A program made the position numbers and the translations under genes. The notes beneath the pieces are model-generated. The model saw only the letters and a program-made list of their open reading frames with translations. It was not told the DNA's origin and searched no databases. A stretch of DNA of 64,000 nt from Microbispora sp. NBC_01189 (GTDB taxonomy: Bacteria; Actinomycetota; Actinomycetes; Streptosporangiales; Streptosporangiaceae): the NCBI RefSeq assembly GCF_036010665.1, contig NZ_CP108581.1, positions 3,701,501-3,765,500 on the forward strand, written 5' to 3'. This document shows, one piece after another, positions 7,695-18,119 of this stretch. Within the stretch, counting starts at the first letter, position 1; each line of letters opens with the position of its first letter.

Positions 7695-10073
7695 ATGGAT
7701 CTGTTCGACGTTGATCCTGAGCGCCTCCCTCGTTCGAGCGACGATGACGGCTGGTGGGAGCGGCTCACCTCCCGCTCGCCCCTCTGGTCTTCCGAGGGTG
7801 CGCTCGCCCGCGAATACATGCCGATCGTCGTTCCCGATGCGAGAGGGCATGCGAGCCGATTCGGTACCCCGGCGCATTTTACCTTAATTCGAGCATTTGC
7901 GACTTGTGCCGGCACCGCTGCCGTTGACGACCCCATCGGCGACGAAACCGTAGATGGTCCTTCCCCTGATGGCGCTCTTGACGATGCCGATATCCCCGGC
8001 CCCGAAGCCGGTTCTCCCGCCGCCGCCCATAACAAAGGAGGCGCCGACAGCGGCACCCGCGGCCCTGCCGGGGATGCGTCCGGCGCTTCCGCGGGTGCTT
8101 CCGGTGTGTCTGACGGTGCCTCTGACGGTGTCTCTGGTGGTGCTTGTGGTGCTCGGTCGTCGTGGGCGGCGGTGGCGGCTGCGTGTGAGGCGGCGCGGGT
8201 GGTGGCGTTGGTGCCGGTGCCTGAGGACGCGGGTGTGTGTCTGGCCGAGGCGGAGGAGTTGCTTGCGGCCCGGGATCGGATCACTTCGGCGTTGGCCGCC
8301 CGGGTCGGGCGCGTTCACCGGGCGGGGGAGGCGAAGAGTCACGGGCACGCCTCCACGAGGTTGTGGTTGCGGTCTGCCGGGGGGATGACGCCTGCGGGGG
8401 CCGGCCGGTTGGTGACGATGAGCGTGGAGTTGGATCGTCTGCCGGAGGTGCGTCGCCGGTTCGCGGAGGGTGGTCTGGCGGAGGGGGTCGTGGAGGCGAT
8501 CTGCACGGCCACCGCGGGGTTGACCGATGAGCAGGCGGCTTCGGCCGAGCGGATTCTGTTGGAGTTGGCGAAGTCGGCGGGTGCGGCGGAGGTGGCGAAG
8601 GCGGGGCGGTATCTGCGGGCGGTGCTGGACCCTGATGGGCATGAGAAGGACGAGCAGGCGGATTTCGATCGCCGGTTCTTCCGGGTGCGCCGGCGGAGGG
8701 GCGGCGGGTTGGAGGGGGAGTTCTATCTGCCGGTGGAGGCGGCCGCGCGGTTGCAGCAGATGCTGGACGTCTATGCCAAGCCGAAGGCTGATGGTGATGA
8801 CCGGCCGTTGAGTGTGCGGAACGCGGACGCGTTGATCGCGTTCCTGGAGAACAAGATCGTGACTGAGCTTCTGGTGCTGGTCAACGCCGAATCCCTCCCC
8901 GACGACCCCCCGAGTCGCACTCCGTGCGACGACACCAACCCCGCGGGCACCGCCCCCACAGCCGACCCCGCTGGCAAGGACCGCGCAGCCGACCAGCCCG
9001 CCGCGGACCCCGCAGGCACAGACCCCTCAGCCGACCAGCCGTCCGGCACGGAACCCTCAGGCGACAGTGATCGCCCCACCAACCCGGACACCACCGCGAG
9101 CGGCCCCGGCAGCGAGCACTTCACCAGCGACACGCTCGTCCCTCATGGCGAGCACCTGGACACTTTCCACTCCCCGGCCGCTCCCGGCGGCGAACCCCGC
9201 GCCGGTGATGCGGCGGGGGGTGAAAGTGCGCACCGCGAAGGCGACGCGGCGGTGTGCGATGGCGGGCGGTTCGGGAACGATGCGCCGATGGACGGCGATG
9301 AGCACCGGGCCACCGGCTTCGTCGGCGAGAACCCCGCCACGGAGGCTTCCGCTTCCTGCGGGGAGTGCGCCGCTCCCGACCGCCCTGCCGCTGCCGAGCA
9401 AGACGAGCCCGCCATGCAAGGACCCTCAGCGGGGGGAGGCGACACCTGGCCGGGAGATACGCCCTGGTCGGGAGGTGAGGCCTGGGCGGGGGTGGGAGCC
9501 GACGCTCCGCCGGGTGCAGAACACGGCGGTTCACCGTGGGCGGGCGGCAGCGCCTGGCCGGGAGGTGAGGCCTGCGCGGGGGTGGGAGCCGACGCTCCGC
9601 CGGGGAGCAGTCCGCCGTGGGCGGGAGGCGAAAACATCCCGCCGGGGGTGTGGTTGCGGGGGTTACCGGGGCTGATCTTGGCGACCGGGCACCTGCTGCC
9701 CGTTGTCAGCGTGCACCGGCTGGCCCGCACCAGCACCCTGGTGAGGATCGTCATGAACGCCGCCGGGCAGGTCCTGGACATGGGCCGCAAGGTCAGGTTG
9801 GCCACCCCGGCCCAGCGCCGGGCGGTCTTCGCCCGGTACGCCACCTGCTGGGTCGACGGCTGCCCGCTACCCGCCACCCTGTGCCAGATCGATCATTGCG
9901 ACGACTGGTGCAGCGGCGGGCTGACCGACCTCAAGCTGCTCGGGCCGGCCTGCCAGTTCCACAACCGCGACCGCTACCGCCACCCCACCCGCTACACCCG
10001 ACGCAAAGTAGGCGACGACCGCTGGGCCTTCACCTACCGCAACCCCCGCAGCAGCACCCGATTGCGGGTGTAG
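7695..10073 (+). CDS. DUF222/13E12-repeat HNH endonuclease-like protein
   Basis: 792 residues. ATG 7695 follows AGGAGG with 4 nt spacing; a GTG at 7692 is too close to it. The DUF222 (13E12 repeat family) helical domain spans about residues 170-390 (AAARLQQMLDVYAKPKADGDDR). The HNH nuclease lies near the C-terminus, about 715-780, with Cys/His metal ligands in CQIDHCDDWCSGG and ACQFHNRDRYRHP. Between them, about 400-645, is a 245-residue low-complexity Pro/Asp/Gly/Ala region with internal repeats such as GGEAWAGVGADAPPG, present twice. Family members are multicopy in actinobacteria and often linked to mobile introns or repeats, but no flanking mobile element is visible here. Nuclease activity is inferred from the motif. 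Confidence 0.85.
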   Translation: MDLFDVDPERLPRSSDDDGWWERLTSRSPLWSSEGALAREYMPIVVPDARGHASRFGTPAHFTLIRAFATCAGTAAVDDPIGDETVDGPSPDGALDDADIPGPEAGSPAAAHNKGGADSGTRGPAGDASGASAGASGVSDGASDGVSGGACGARSSWAAVAAACEAARVVALVPVPEDAGVCLAEAEELLAARDRITSALAARVGRVHRAGEAKSHGHASTRLWLRSAGGMTPAGAGRLVTMSVELDRLPEVRRRFAEGGLAEGVVEAICTATAGLTDEQAASAERILLELAKSAGAAEVAKAGRYLRAVLDPDGHEKDEQADFDRRFFRVRRRRGGGLEGEFYLPVEAAARLQQMLDVYAKPKADGDDRPLSVRNADALIAFLENKIVTELLVLVNAESLPDDPPSRTPCDDTNPAGTAPTADPAGKDRAADQPAADPAGTDPSADQPSGTEPSGDSDRPTNPDTTASGPGSEHFTSDTLVPHGEHLDTFHSPAAPGGEPRAGDAAGGESAHREGDAAVCDGGRFGNDAPMDGDEHRATGFVGENPATEASASCGECAAPDRPAAAEQDEPAMQGPSAGGGDTWPGDTPWSGGEAWAGVGADAPPGAEHGGSPWAGGSAWPGGEACAGVGADAPPGSSPPWAGGENIPPGVWLRGLPGLILATGHLLPVVSVHRLARTSTLVRIVMNAAGQVLDMGRKVRLATPAQRRAVFARYATCWVDGCPLPATLCQIDHCDDWCSGGLTDLKLLGPACQFHNRDRYRHPTRYTRRKVGDDRWAFTYRNPRSSTRLRV

Positions 10074-10152
10074 GGGCGGGGTGCGAGGGGCGACACCGAG
10101 CCGGGCGAAGACACTCGGCGACGCCGCACTGCCGGCTCAGCGTGGCGTGCAG

Positions 10153-10194
10153 GCACATGCGACGGGGCACATGCGACGGGGCACATGCGACGGG
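10153..10194. repeat. 14-bp tandem repeat, three copies
   Basis: GCACATGCGACGGG is repeated exactly three times (10153-10166, 10167-10180, 10181-10194) in the short region between the convergent HNH and copper-ATPase genes. Confidence 0.9.
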
Positions 10195-10262
10195 GACATA
10201 CGGCAGGGCCGGGACGGCGAACTGTCGTCGCCCCGACCCTGTCTCGGATTCTGCCGGTCGAG

Positions 10263-13200
10263 TCAGTGGGCCTCGACTGTGGCCTCGACTGTGGCCTCGA
10301 CAGTGAAGGTGGTGGTGAGCACCTGGCCGGTCGCGTCGCGGAACTGTCCCCACAGGCGGTAGAGGCCGGGGCGGGGGAACTCGGCGTGCAGGCCGAGCTC
10401 GGGCCCGAAGGTCTGCCCCGGCAGGGCGAAGACCGGGCGGCCCTTGTCGTCCTCGGCCTCGGCGTGCTCGTGGGCGAAGCCGCTGCCGTCGAGCGGCATG
10501 ATCACGATGTGCCCGGCGGCGGCCAGGTAGGGGCGCAGGCCGGAGACGGGCCTGCCAGTGGCGGCGTCCGCGAAGCGGAACGTGAAGTCGCTTCTGCCGC
10601 CGACCTCGGCGTTGCCGGTCAGGGTGACCCGCAGGCCGCCGACGACCTGCTCGCGAGGCGACGGCGACGGCGACGGCGATGGCGACGGCGACGGCGACGG
10701 CGAGGTGGTCCGTACGACCGGGGCGGTCTCCAGGTCGCCGATCGTGAGCTCATGGTGGCTGAGGATGTCGGCCATCTCGCCCTGCCGCCGGAGTTCGGCG
10801 TTGACGAGGTAGCGTCCGGCGGTCGGGAAGGTCATCCGGACGGAGAACTCGCCGGCCCGGCCGGTGGGCTCGGGGTGGACGTGGGCGAAGGTGCCCAGGT
10901 CGGCCCGGGCGACGACGAAGTGGATCCACGCCTCGTGGCTGCGTACGACGTCGTCGACGGGGCGGCCGGTCGCGGAGTCCGTGACGCGGATGCGCACGAT
11001 CGTGGGGACGCCGGGCACGACGTCACGGGGAACCTGGACGTCCATCCGGACGCCTGCGTCCTCCGCGGGCACGGGTTCGGTCTCGGCCGTCATCATCACG
11101 CTCATGGTCGGGCGCATCGGCATGCCGGTGTCCTGCACCCAGGCGAGCACCCCGTTCATCCCGCGCTGCGCCGCCTCCGTACGGCTGAGGGCGGTGAACC
11201 CGGCACCCACGGCGACGGCGAGTGCGGCGATGCCCAGGAGGTAGCTCCAGTCGGCGAGTCGCGAGCCCCACGACCGGGACATGCCGGGCCTGAACCGGCG
11301 CAGGCGCAGGGCGTTGGTGACCACGCTGACCGAGCTCATGGCCATCGCGGCGGCGGCGAGGGAGGGGTCGAGGAGCGCGCCGTTGAAGGGATAAAGCACT
11401 CCGGCTGCGACCGGGATCAGCAGCACATTGTAGGCGAACGCCCAGGTCAGGCCTTGCTTGATGGTGGACACGGTGCGGCGCGACAGGTCGATGGCCGAGA
11501 CGATCCCGCGCAGGTCGCCGCCGACGAGGGTGATGTCGGAGGCGGCGATGGCGACGTCGGTGCCGGTGCCGATGGCGATGCCGAGGTCGGCCGTGGCGAG
11601 CGCAGGGGCGTCGTTGATCCCGTCGCCGACCATCGCGACGACCGCGCCGCTCTCGCGCAGGACGGCCACGCGGGCGGCCTTGTCCTCGGGCCGTACGTCG
11701 GCGATGACGTGGTCGATTCCGACCTGCCGGGCGACGACGTCGGCGGTGACCTGGTTGTCGCCGGTCAGCATCCACACGTCCAGTCCGAGCGCGCGCAGCC
11801 GTTCGACGGCCTCACGGGACTCGGGCCGGATCGTGTCGGCCACCCCGATCACCCCGGCGAGGCGGCCGTCGAGCGCGACGTACACGGGAGTGGCGCCCTC
11901 TGCGGCGACCTCGGCAGCCGCTTGGGCGGCGGCCGGCTCCAGCTCGGCGGTCGGCACGCCGTGGCGCCGCATCAGCGCGATGTTGCCCGCGAGCACGCTC
12001 CGGCCGCCGACGCCGGCCTCCACGCCGTGGCCGGGCACGGCCTCGAAGCGCTCCACCTGCGGCAGGCTGAGCCCGCCCTCCCGGGCCCGGGAGACGATCG
12101 CCTCGCCGAGGGGATGCTCGGACCCCGTCTCCGCCGCGGCGACGTACGCCAGAAGCTCGTCGGCGTCGACCCCGGGCGCGGGGGCCAGGTGGGTCACGCC
12201 CGGACGGCCCCGGGTGATCGTGCCGGTCTTGTCGAGTACGACGGTGGTGAGGCGGCGGGCCTGTTCGAGCGCGTCGCCGCCGGAGATCAGGATGCCCAGT
12301 TCAGCGGCCTTGCCGGTGCCCACCATGATCGCCGTGGGGGTGGCCAGGCCGAGCGCGCACGGGCAGGCGATGATGAGCACGGCGATGGCGGTGCCGATGC
12401 CGAACGCGAGCCGTCCCTGGTCGGGGCCGAAGAGCGCCCAGACGCCGAAGGTGAGCACGGCGACGCCGATCACGGCCGGCACGAACCAGCCGGACACGGT
12501 GTCGGCGAGACGCTGCAGGGGCGCCTTGGACCCCTGCGCCTCCTCCACCAGCCGGACGATCTGGGCCAGCGTCGTGTCCTGCCCCACGGCGGTGGCCCGC
12601 ATCACCACCGAGCCGGTCCGGTTGACGGTGGATCCGATCAACGGGTCGCCCTCGCCCCTGCGCACCGGCATGCTCTCGCCGGTGATCATGCTTTCGTCCA
12701 CGGTGGTGGAGCCGGCGGTCACGACGCCGTCGACGGAGATCTTCTCGCCGGGACGCACCCGGATCAGGTCGCCGACGGCGACCTCCTCGACCGGCACCTC
12801 GACCTCGGCGTCTCCGCGCAGGACGCGGGCCGTCTTCGGCCGCAACCCGAGCAGTTCCCTGATGGCGGAGGTCGTCCGCTTCCTGGCTCGCGCCTCCATC
12901 CACCGGCCCATGAGGACGAGCGCGATGACGACGACGGAGATCTCGAAGTACACGTGCAGGGGTAGCCCGGCCCGTTCCGCCGCGGCCGGCCAGAGGGTGA
13001 CGAACGCGCTGTAGCCGTACGCCACGGTCGTGCCCATGGCGACCAGCGTGTGCATGTTGACCGCGCCGTGCCGGCCCGCCGCCCAGGCGGCGCGGTAGAA
13101 GGGGCGGCCCGCCCAGAACTGCACGATCGTCGCGACGACCAGCAGCAGCGGCATCAGCCAGTCCATCGCGTCGATGGGCAGCGGCACGTACATCAGCACC

Positions 13201-13553
13201 ATCATCGACAGCCCGGCGGCGAGGGTGACCTGCCAGGTGCGCTTCAGCCGGGTGACCTCCCGGTCCGCGTCCTGTTCGTCCTCCTGCTCCGGCTCAGGCC
13301 CGCCGGGCTCCGGGCCCTCGCGTACGGAGGCGGCCGTGTATCCGGCCCGGCCCACCGACTCGGTGAGCATCTCGACCGTGACGCGCGCCGGGTCGAAGGC
13401 GACCGTGGCGACCTCGGTGGCGAGGTTCACCTCGGCCGTCGTCACACCGTCGACGCGAGTGAGGGCCTTTTCCACCCTGCGTACGCAGGACGCGCATGTC
13501 ATCCCGCCGATCTCCAGCGCGCGGGAGACCGTGACGCTCGTCGCGGTCGTCAT
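10263..13553 (-). CDS. copA: Cu+ P1B-type ATPase fused to two C-terminal His-rich domains
   Basis: 1096 residues, against about 750 for normal CopA. N-terminal HMA domain with GGMTCASC (residues 16-23). The P1B ATPase core has [11 protein letters not shown] (about 396), the phosphorylation site DKTGT (about 440), the SEHP motif and [10 protein letters not shown] (about 640), and ends with [18 protein letters not shown]. The CPC motif marks a Cu+ exporter. After one more membrane helix and a Met-rich stretch ([12 protein letters not shown]) come two extracytoplasmic beta domains with paired histidines ([14 protein letters not shown] near 890, [10 protein letters not shown] near 1028), joined by a Ser-Pro linker at about 949-965. 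Such domains resemble YtkA/FixH-like copper-handling modules. ATG 13553 has GGGAGG 9 nt upstream. The C-terminus [12 protein letters not shown] comes from a 12-bp tandem repeat. Confidence 0.9.
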   Translation of the reverse strand: MTTATSVTVSRALEIGGMTCASCVRRVEKALTRVDGVTTAEVNLATEVATVAFDPARVTVEMLTESVGRAGYTAASVREGPEPGGPEPEQEDEQDADREVTRLKRTWQVTLAAGLSMMVLMYVPLPIDAMDWLMPLLLVVATIVQFWAGRPFYRAAWAAGRHGAVNMHTLVAMGTTVAYGYSAFVTLWPAAAERAGLPLHVYFEISVVVIALVLMGRWMEARARKRTTSAIRELLGLRPKTARVLRGDAEVEVPVEEVAVGDLIRVRPGEKISVDGVVTAGSTTVDESMITGESMPVRRGEGDPLIGSTVNRTGSVVMRATAVGQDTTLAQIVRLVEEAQGSKAPLQRLADTVSGWFVPAVIGVAVLTFGVWALFGPDQGRLAFGIGTAIAVLIIACPCALGLATPTAIMVGTGKAAELGILISGGDALEQARRLTTVVLDKTGTITRGRPGVTHLAPAPGVDADELLAYVAAAETGSEHPLGEAIVSRAREGGLSLPQVERFEAVPGHGVEAGVGGRSVLAGNIALMRRHGVPTAELEPAAAQAAAEVAAEGATPVYVALDGRLAGVIGVADTIRPESREAVERLRALGLDVWMLTGDNQVTADVVARQVGIDHVIADVRPEDKAARVAVLRESGAVVAMVGDGINDAPALATADLGIAIGTGTDVAIAASDITLVGGDLRGIVSAIDLSRRTVSTIKQGLTWAFAYNVLLIPVAAGVLYPFNGALLDPSLAAAAMAMSSVSVVTNALRLRRFRPGMSRSWGSRLADWSYLLGIAALAVAVGAGFTALSRTEAAQRGMNGVLAWVQDTGMPMRPTMSVMMTAETEPVPAEDAGVRMDVQVPRDVVPGVPTIVRIRVTDSATGRPVDDVVRSHEAWIHFVVARADLGTFAHVHPEPTGRAGEFSVRMTFPTAGRYLVNAELRRQGEMADILSHHELTIGDLETAPVVRTTSPSPSPSPSPSPSPSPREQVVGGLRVTLTGNAEVGGRSDFTFRFADAATGRPVSGLRPYLAAAGHIVIMPLDGSGFAHEHAEAEDDKGRPVFALPGQTFGPELGLHAEFPRPGLYRLWGQFRDATGQVLTTTFTVEATVEATVEAH

Positions 13554-13760
13554 CGCTCCCCACCTCCCATGAGTGAGTCCGAGTGAGTCTGAGTGAACGA
13601 CTCGTACGCTTCCGCGCGGCGCTTTCCCGCTCCTGTCCGTGGGCGGCGGCGGGGGACAGGAGCGGGGGACAGCGGGGGACAGGGGACGGACAGCGGCGTA
13701 CGGGAGGGTGCGAAGCGTCCGGGCCGCACTCGGCGGGCCCGGAACCCGAAGGAGCGAACG

Positions 13761-13976
13761 ATGAACCAGCTTGTGCTGTCCGTGCCCACCATCAGCTGCG
13801 GGCACTGCGTGAAGGCGATCGCGGAGTCCGTCGGCGAGGTGCCGGGCGTCGGCTCGGTGGCCGTCGACTTCGCCGCCAAGACCGTGCTGGTGACGGGCGC
13901 CGCCGATCCGGCCGCCGTCCGCGGGGCCATCGCCGACGCGGGTTACGAGGTGGCGGGTTACGAGGTGGCGGGATGA
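13761..13976 (+). CDS. copZ: CopZ-like copper chaperone (HMA domain)
   Basis: 71 residues with one heavy-metal-associated domain. The metal site is SCGHC (residues 12-16), and the rest follows the usual beta-alpha-beta ferredoxin-like pattern ending ADAGYEVAG. It should bind Cu+ in the cytosol and hand it to the divergently encoded P-type ATPase 200 bp away, the classical copZ/copA arrangement. ATG 13761 follows GAAGGAGCGAACG. The last 15 bp are duplicated (GGTTACGAGGTGGCG twice, giving [11 protein letters not shown]). Its stop overlaps the start of the next gene (ATGA), so the oxidoreductase is translationally coupled to it. Confidence 0.92.
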   Translation: MNQLVLSVPTISCGHCVKAIAESVGEVPGVGSVAVDFAAKTVLVTGAADPAAVRGAIADAGYEVAGYEVAG

Positions 13977-15061
13977 GCCCCCGCCCGGACTACGACACGC
14001 TGATCGTCGGTGGCGGGCAGGCCGGGCTGGCGCTGGGCTACCACCTGCGCCGAGCCGGTCTGCGGTTCGCCATCCTCGACGCGAACAAGCGGGTGGGCGA
14101 CGCCTGGCGGCATCGGTGGGACTCGCTCACGCTGTTCACCCCGCGCCGGTACGACGCGCTGCCGGGCCTGCCGTTCCCGGGCGACCCGGACGGCCATCCC
14201 GGCAAGGACGAGGTCGCCGCCTACCTGGAGGAGTACGTGCGGCGCTTCGCCCTCCCGGTCCGTCTGGAGCACCAGGTCACCGCCGTACGGCCATACGGGG
14301 ATCACAGCGACGGGTTCCGGGTCGAGACCACGGCCGGGTCCTGCACGGCGGCCCGGGTGGTGGTCGCGGCGGGCGCGTTCCACACGCCGCGGACGCCGGC
14401 CTTCGCCTCCGGTCTCGCCCCGGAGGTGGTCCAGTTGCACAGCAGTGCCTACCGCCGCCCGGAGCAGCTTCCCATGGGGGAGGTCCTGGTCGTCGGGGCG
14501 GGCAACACGGGCGTGCAGATCGCCGAGGAGCTGGCCGGCAGCGGGCGGCGGGTCCGGCTGTCCGCGCCGTCGCTGGGCCTGGCGTTGCCCCAGCGGATGC
14601 TCGGCCGGGACCTGTTCTGGTGGTTCTCCCTGCTCGGGTTCATGAACGTCCGTGCCGGCAGCCGGCTCGGACAGCGCCTCAGAGGCCGGCCGGACATGAT
14701 CATCGGTACGGACGTGAAGCGGCTGATGCGCCGGGTGGAGCGGGTGGAGCGCGTCGTTGGGGCCGAGGGACCGGAAATGCTCCTCGCGGGCGGGAGGCGC
14801 CTTCGTCCCGGGGCGGTCGTGTGGGCGACCGGATTCCGCCCGCACTATCCCTGGCTGCACGTGCCGGTGCTGGACGAGCGTGGTGCCCCGATGCACCAGG
14901 AGGGCGTCACCGGCCGGCCCGGGCTGTACTTCCTCGGGCTGCCCTGGCAGAGTGCCCGCGGCTCGTCCGTTCTCGGCTGGATCGGCCGCGACGCGGCCGC
15001 ACTGGCCGGCCGCCTGACCACGTCGGCCAGTCAACCCGGCAAATCACTCATCGCCCCGTAA
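13973..15061 (+). CDS. FAD/NAD(P)-dependent flavin monooxygenase-type oxidoreductase
   Basis: 362 residues. The N-terminal FAD site is [22 protein letters not shown], the NADPH site is [17 protein letters not shown] (about residues 172-188), and [13 protein letters not shown] is the late ATG motif of group B flavin monooxygenases (the CzcO/YhbW-like cluster). CzcO homologues are often found beside metal-resistance genes. This one is coupled to the CopZ-like gene by an ATGA overlap, so a role in metal or redox homeostasis is likely, though the substrate is unknown. It ends 43 bp before the SARP gene. Confidence 0.88.
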   Translation: MSPRPDYDTLIVGGGQAGLALGYHLRRAGLRFAILDANKRVGDAWRHRWDSLTLFTPRRYDALPGLPFPGDPDGHPGKDEVAAYLEEYVRRFALPVRLEHQVTAVRPYGDHSDGFRVETTAGSCTAARVVVAAGAFHTPRTPAFASGLAPEVVQLHSSAYRRPEQLPMGEVLVVGAGNTGVQIAEELAGSGRRVRLSAPSLGLALPQRMLGRDLFWWFSLLGFMNVRAGSRLGQRLRGRPDMIIGTDVKRLMRRVERVERVVGAEGPEMLLAGGRRLRPGAVVWATGFRPHYPWLHVPVLDERGAPMHQEGVTGRPGLYFLGLPWQSARGSSVLGWIGRDAAALAGRLTTSASQPGKSLIAP

Positions 15062-15104
15062 TATTGGGCAATCCCCCGCCGTACGGGGATGCAAGAGGAG
15101 TGAC

Positions 15105-18100
15105 ATGCGGGACACGGCTGTGACGTTCGCGGTCCTCGGGCCGACCGAGGTGCGGGTGGGCGGCGCGGGTTCGGCGGCAGGTTCCGGGGCAGGTCCAGCG
15201 GCGCTGCCGCCGTCCGTACGGGCCCTGCTCGCCCGGCTGGCGCTGTCCTGCGGCCGGGTGGTGCCGGTCGACAGCCTGACCGACGCGTTGTGGGGCGAGG
15301 ACCTGCCGGCGGACGCGGCGAACGCGCTGCAGATCCGGGTGTCGAAGCTGCGCCGTGCTCTCGCCGCCGCCGGCTTGGGCGGGGACGTCCTGGTCACGCA
15401 GGCGCCCGGATACCGGCTGGCGGTGCCCCCGGAGTCCGTCGACGTCCACGTGTTCGAGCGGCTGCTCGTCTCGGCCCGTGCGGAGACGGCGGCCGGCGAC
15501 GTCACCGCGGCCCTGGGCCGCCTGGACGAGGCGCTGAGGCTGTGGCGGGGGCCCGCGCTGGCCGACGTGGGCGCCACCGCGTGGGCGACGACCGAGAGCG
15601 CCCGGCTGGAGGAGCTGCGGCTGGGCGCGGTCGAGGACCGCTACGAGCTCCTGCTGGAGTCCGGCGGCCACAACGAGGCCGTCGCCGACGTCGAACGCCT
15701 GGTCGCGCGGCACCCGCTGCGGGAGCGGCTGCACCGCCTGCTGATGCTCGCGCTCTACCGCGGCGGGCGGCAGGCGGAGGCGCTGGCCGCCTACCAGGCG
15801 CTGCGGCGGGGGCTCGCCGACGAGCTCGGGATCGATCCGTCGCCGGAGCTCCAGGCGCTCGCCGAGGCCATCCTCCGCCAGCAGGTGCCGTCCGCCGCCG
15901 CCCCGCCGTCAGTCCCCCCGTCCACCCCCCCGTCCACCCCCCCGTCCACCCCCCCGTCCACCCCACCGCCTGTGCGGCTCACCCAGCGGCTGCCACTGCG
16001 ACTGACACGGCGGCTGACGTCGGTGATCGGCCGTCAGGACGACATCGCGACGACGCTGGAGCGCCTGGCTGAGGCGCGGGTCGTGACGCTGACCGGCCCG
16101 GGCGGGATGGGCAAGACGACCCTCGCGTTCGAGATCGCCCGCCACGTGGACGAGACGCTCGCCGACCGGGTGCTGCTGGTCCGCCTGGCGGCGCTGGAGC
16201 CCGGGACGGACGTCGCCGGCGCCTTCGCCGCCGAACTGGGTATCGCACCGCAGGGCACGGCGCCGGCCGACGCTCTGGAGGAGCACCTGCGGGACGGCCG
16301 TCCGCTGCTGGTGGTCGACAACTGCGAGCACGTGGTGGACGAGGTGGCCGCCCTCGTGGAGCGGCTGGCCGCGGCCTGCCCGGGGCTGTGCGTGCTGGCC
16401 ACCAGCCGGGAGGCGCTGGCGATCCCCGGTGAGGTCCAGGTCGCGGTGGGTCCGCTCGCCGTCTCGCCCGGTCCGATCACCAACAAGCCGGAGAACGCCG
16501 AGCCGGAGAACGCCGGGCCGGCGGTGCGGCTCTTCGTGGAGCGCGCCCGCGCCGTACGGCCCTCGTTCGCCCTCGACGCCGAGACGGCGCCAGTCGTCGC
16601 GTCCATCTGCCGCCGGCTCGACGGCATGCCGCTCGCCATCGAACTGGCCGCCGCCCGGGTGAAGGCACTGTCTCCGGCCGACATCGAAGCCCGCCTGGCC
16701 GACAGGTTCTCCCTGCTGACGGCGGGACCGCGTACGGGCGAGGCCCGGCACCGGACGCTGCGCGCCACGCTCGACTGGAGCCACGACCTGCTGCCAGAGG
16801 CCGAGCAGCGGCTGCTGCGCCGCCTCGCGGTGTTCCGGGGCGGCTGGACGCCGGCCGCCGCCGAGGAGGTGTGCGCCTTCGACGGCATCGTCCGGGACGA
16901 GGTGCTCGACCTGCTGTTCCGGCTGGTCGACCGGTCTCTCGTGGTGCCCGAGCCGGCCAGCGGGCGGTTCCGGCTGCTCGTCACCGTACGCGACTACGCG
17001 TGGGCCCGTCTGGAGGAGGCCGGCGAGGCCGGGACCTGCCGCGACCGTCATCTCGCCTGTTTCGCCCGCTTCGCCGAGGAGCACGGCAGGCGGGTCCGGG
17101 ACATCGCGGTCTTCGCGCGGCTGAGTGACGAGCACGACAACTTCCGCGCCGCCGTGGACCACGCCGTCGACAGCGGCGACGCCGAGAGCGGCTTCCGCCT
17201 GGCCTGCGCGCTCCTGTGGTTCTGGAACTACGGGCTGCGTCACGAGGGCACGCGGGCGCTGACCGCGCTCCTGGAGACCGGCGACGGCTCCACCGGCGCA
17301 CGGGCCCGCGCGCTGCAGGGCATCGGGCTCCTCCACGTCTACTATCCGACGCCGCACTCGGTCGCCGCCGCGGAGAAGAGCCTCGCCGTCTTCGAGGAGA
17401 TCGGCGACGTGCCCAACGCCGCGATCTCCCGGCTCGTGGTGGCCTGGGCCGGCCAGTACGGCGGGGACTCCGAGCGCTGCCGCGCGATGGTCGCGCGGAG
17501 CCGCCGCGACCTCGGCGACTCCGACGACGGCTGGTGGCGGTTCATGACCCAGTATCTCGACTCGCTGCTGACCCTGCGCCTGGGCGACTTCGAGGCCGCG
17601 GTCAGGGAGTGGAGGTTCTGTCTCGACCTGTCCCATTCGGCCGGCGACCGCATCATGGGCAGCGCGATCCTGGCGCATCTCGGCATCGCCCTGCGTGAGT
17701 CCGGGCGACGGGAGGAGGCCCTGACGGTGCTGGGCGAGTCGGTGGGCCGGGTGCGGGGCCAGGGGTCTCTCCACGGACTGGCCTTCGCCCTCGTGCACAC
17801 CGCGCACACCCGGCTCGACCTGGACGAGGGCGACGACGTCGCGGCGCTGCTCGCCCAGGCTCAGGACGTGGCGCGCCGGGCGTACAACCCCCGCTGCCAG
17901 GCATGGGCGGCGTGGGGCCGCGCCCGCATGGCGTACGTCCGCGAAGACGCCGGCGCCGCCGTCCGCGAGTGCCGGGACGCGCTGGCGCTGCTGAAGGACG
18001 GCGAGTTCCCCTGGGCCAGAGCCCGGCTGTGGTCGTTCCTGGCCGGCTGCGCCGAGACGGCGGGCCTGCCGGACGAGGCCGCCCGCGCCCGGGAGACGGC

Positions 18101-18119
18101 CGCCGCGCTCACGACCTGA
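15105..18119 (+). CDS. AfsR/SARP-type regulator (BTAD, NB-ARC, TPR)
   Basis: 1004 residues. An OmpR-like winged helix (about 1-95, VTFAVLGPTEVRVGG) and the bacterial transcriptional activation domain (about 100-250, ending ADELGIDPSPELQALAEAI) are followed by a Pro-rich linker of repeated PPST units (15905-15965). The NB-ARC ATPase has P-loop GPGGMGKTTLAFE (about 331) and LLVVDNCEHV, with GMPLAIELAAARV further on. Helical repeats of TPR type fill residues 650-1000. Such proteins activate transcription from direct-repeat boxes. ATG 15105 follows GAGGAG. It lies within a copper section rather than an obvious antibiotic cluster, so its target is unclear. It ends 11 bp into the convergent HMA gene. 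Confidence 0.9.
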   Translation: MRDTAVTFAVLGPTEVRVGGAGSAAGSGAGPAALPPSVRALLARLALSCGRVVPVDSLTDALWGEDLPADAANALQIRVSKLRRALAAAGLGGDVLVTQAPGYRLAVPPESVDVHVFERLLVSARAETAAGDVTAALGRLDEALRLWRGPALADVGATAWATTESARLEELRLGAVEDRYELLLESGGHNEAVADVERLVARHPLRERLHRLLMLALYRGGRQAEALAAYQALRRGLADELGIDPSPELQALAEAILRQQVPSAAAPPSVPPSTPPSTPPSTPPSTPPPVRLTQRLPLRLTRRLTSVIGRQDDIATTLERLAEARVVTLTGPGGMGKTTLAFEIARHVDETLADRVLLVRLAALEPGTDVAGAFAAELGIAPQGTAPADALEEHLRDGRPLLVVDNCEHVVDEVAALVERLAAACPGLCVLATSREALAIPGEVQVAVGPLAVSPGPITNKPENAEPENAGPAVRLFVERARAVRPSFALDAETAPVVASICRRLDGMPLAIELAAARVKALSPADIEARLADRFSLLTAGPRTGEARHRTLRATLDWSHDLLPEAEQRLLRRLAVFRGGWTPAAAEEVCAFDGIVRDEVLDLLFRLVDRSLVVPEPASGRFRLLVTVRDYAWARLEEAGEAGTCRDRHLACFARFAEEHGRRVRDIAVFARLSDEHDNFRAAVDHAVDSGDAESGFRLACALLWFWNYGLRHEGTRALTALLETGDGSTGARARALQGIGLLHVYYPTPHSVAAAEKSLAVFEEIGDVPNAAISRLVVAWAGQYGGDSERCRAMVARSRRDLGDSDDGWWRFMTQYLDSLLTLRLGDFEAAVREWRFCLDLSHSAGDRIMGSAILAHLGIALRESGRREEALTVLGESVGRVRGQGSLHGLAFALVHTAHTRLDLDEGDDVAALLAQAQDVARRAYNPRCQAWAAWGRARMAYVREDAGAAVRECRDALALLKDGEFPWARARLWSFLAGCAETAGLPDEAARARETAAALTT

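Noticed and set aside
10661-10705. CRISPR-like or regulatory array of GACGGC repeats
   Set aside because: It simply encodes the Ser-Pro linker of the copper ATPase.
10185-12965. 926-codon plus-strand frame opposite the copper ATPase
   Set aside because: It is the antisense frame of a clearly conserved ATPase and has no recognisable domain.
15105-18119. Second antibiotic cluster around the first SARP
   Set aside because: Neighbours are copper-handling and ABC genes; no biosynthetic enzymes are present.
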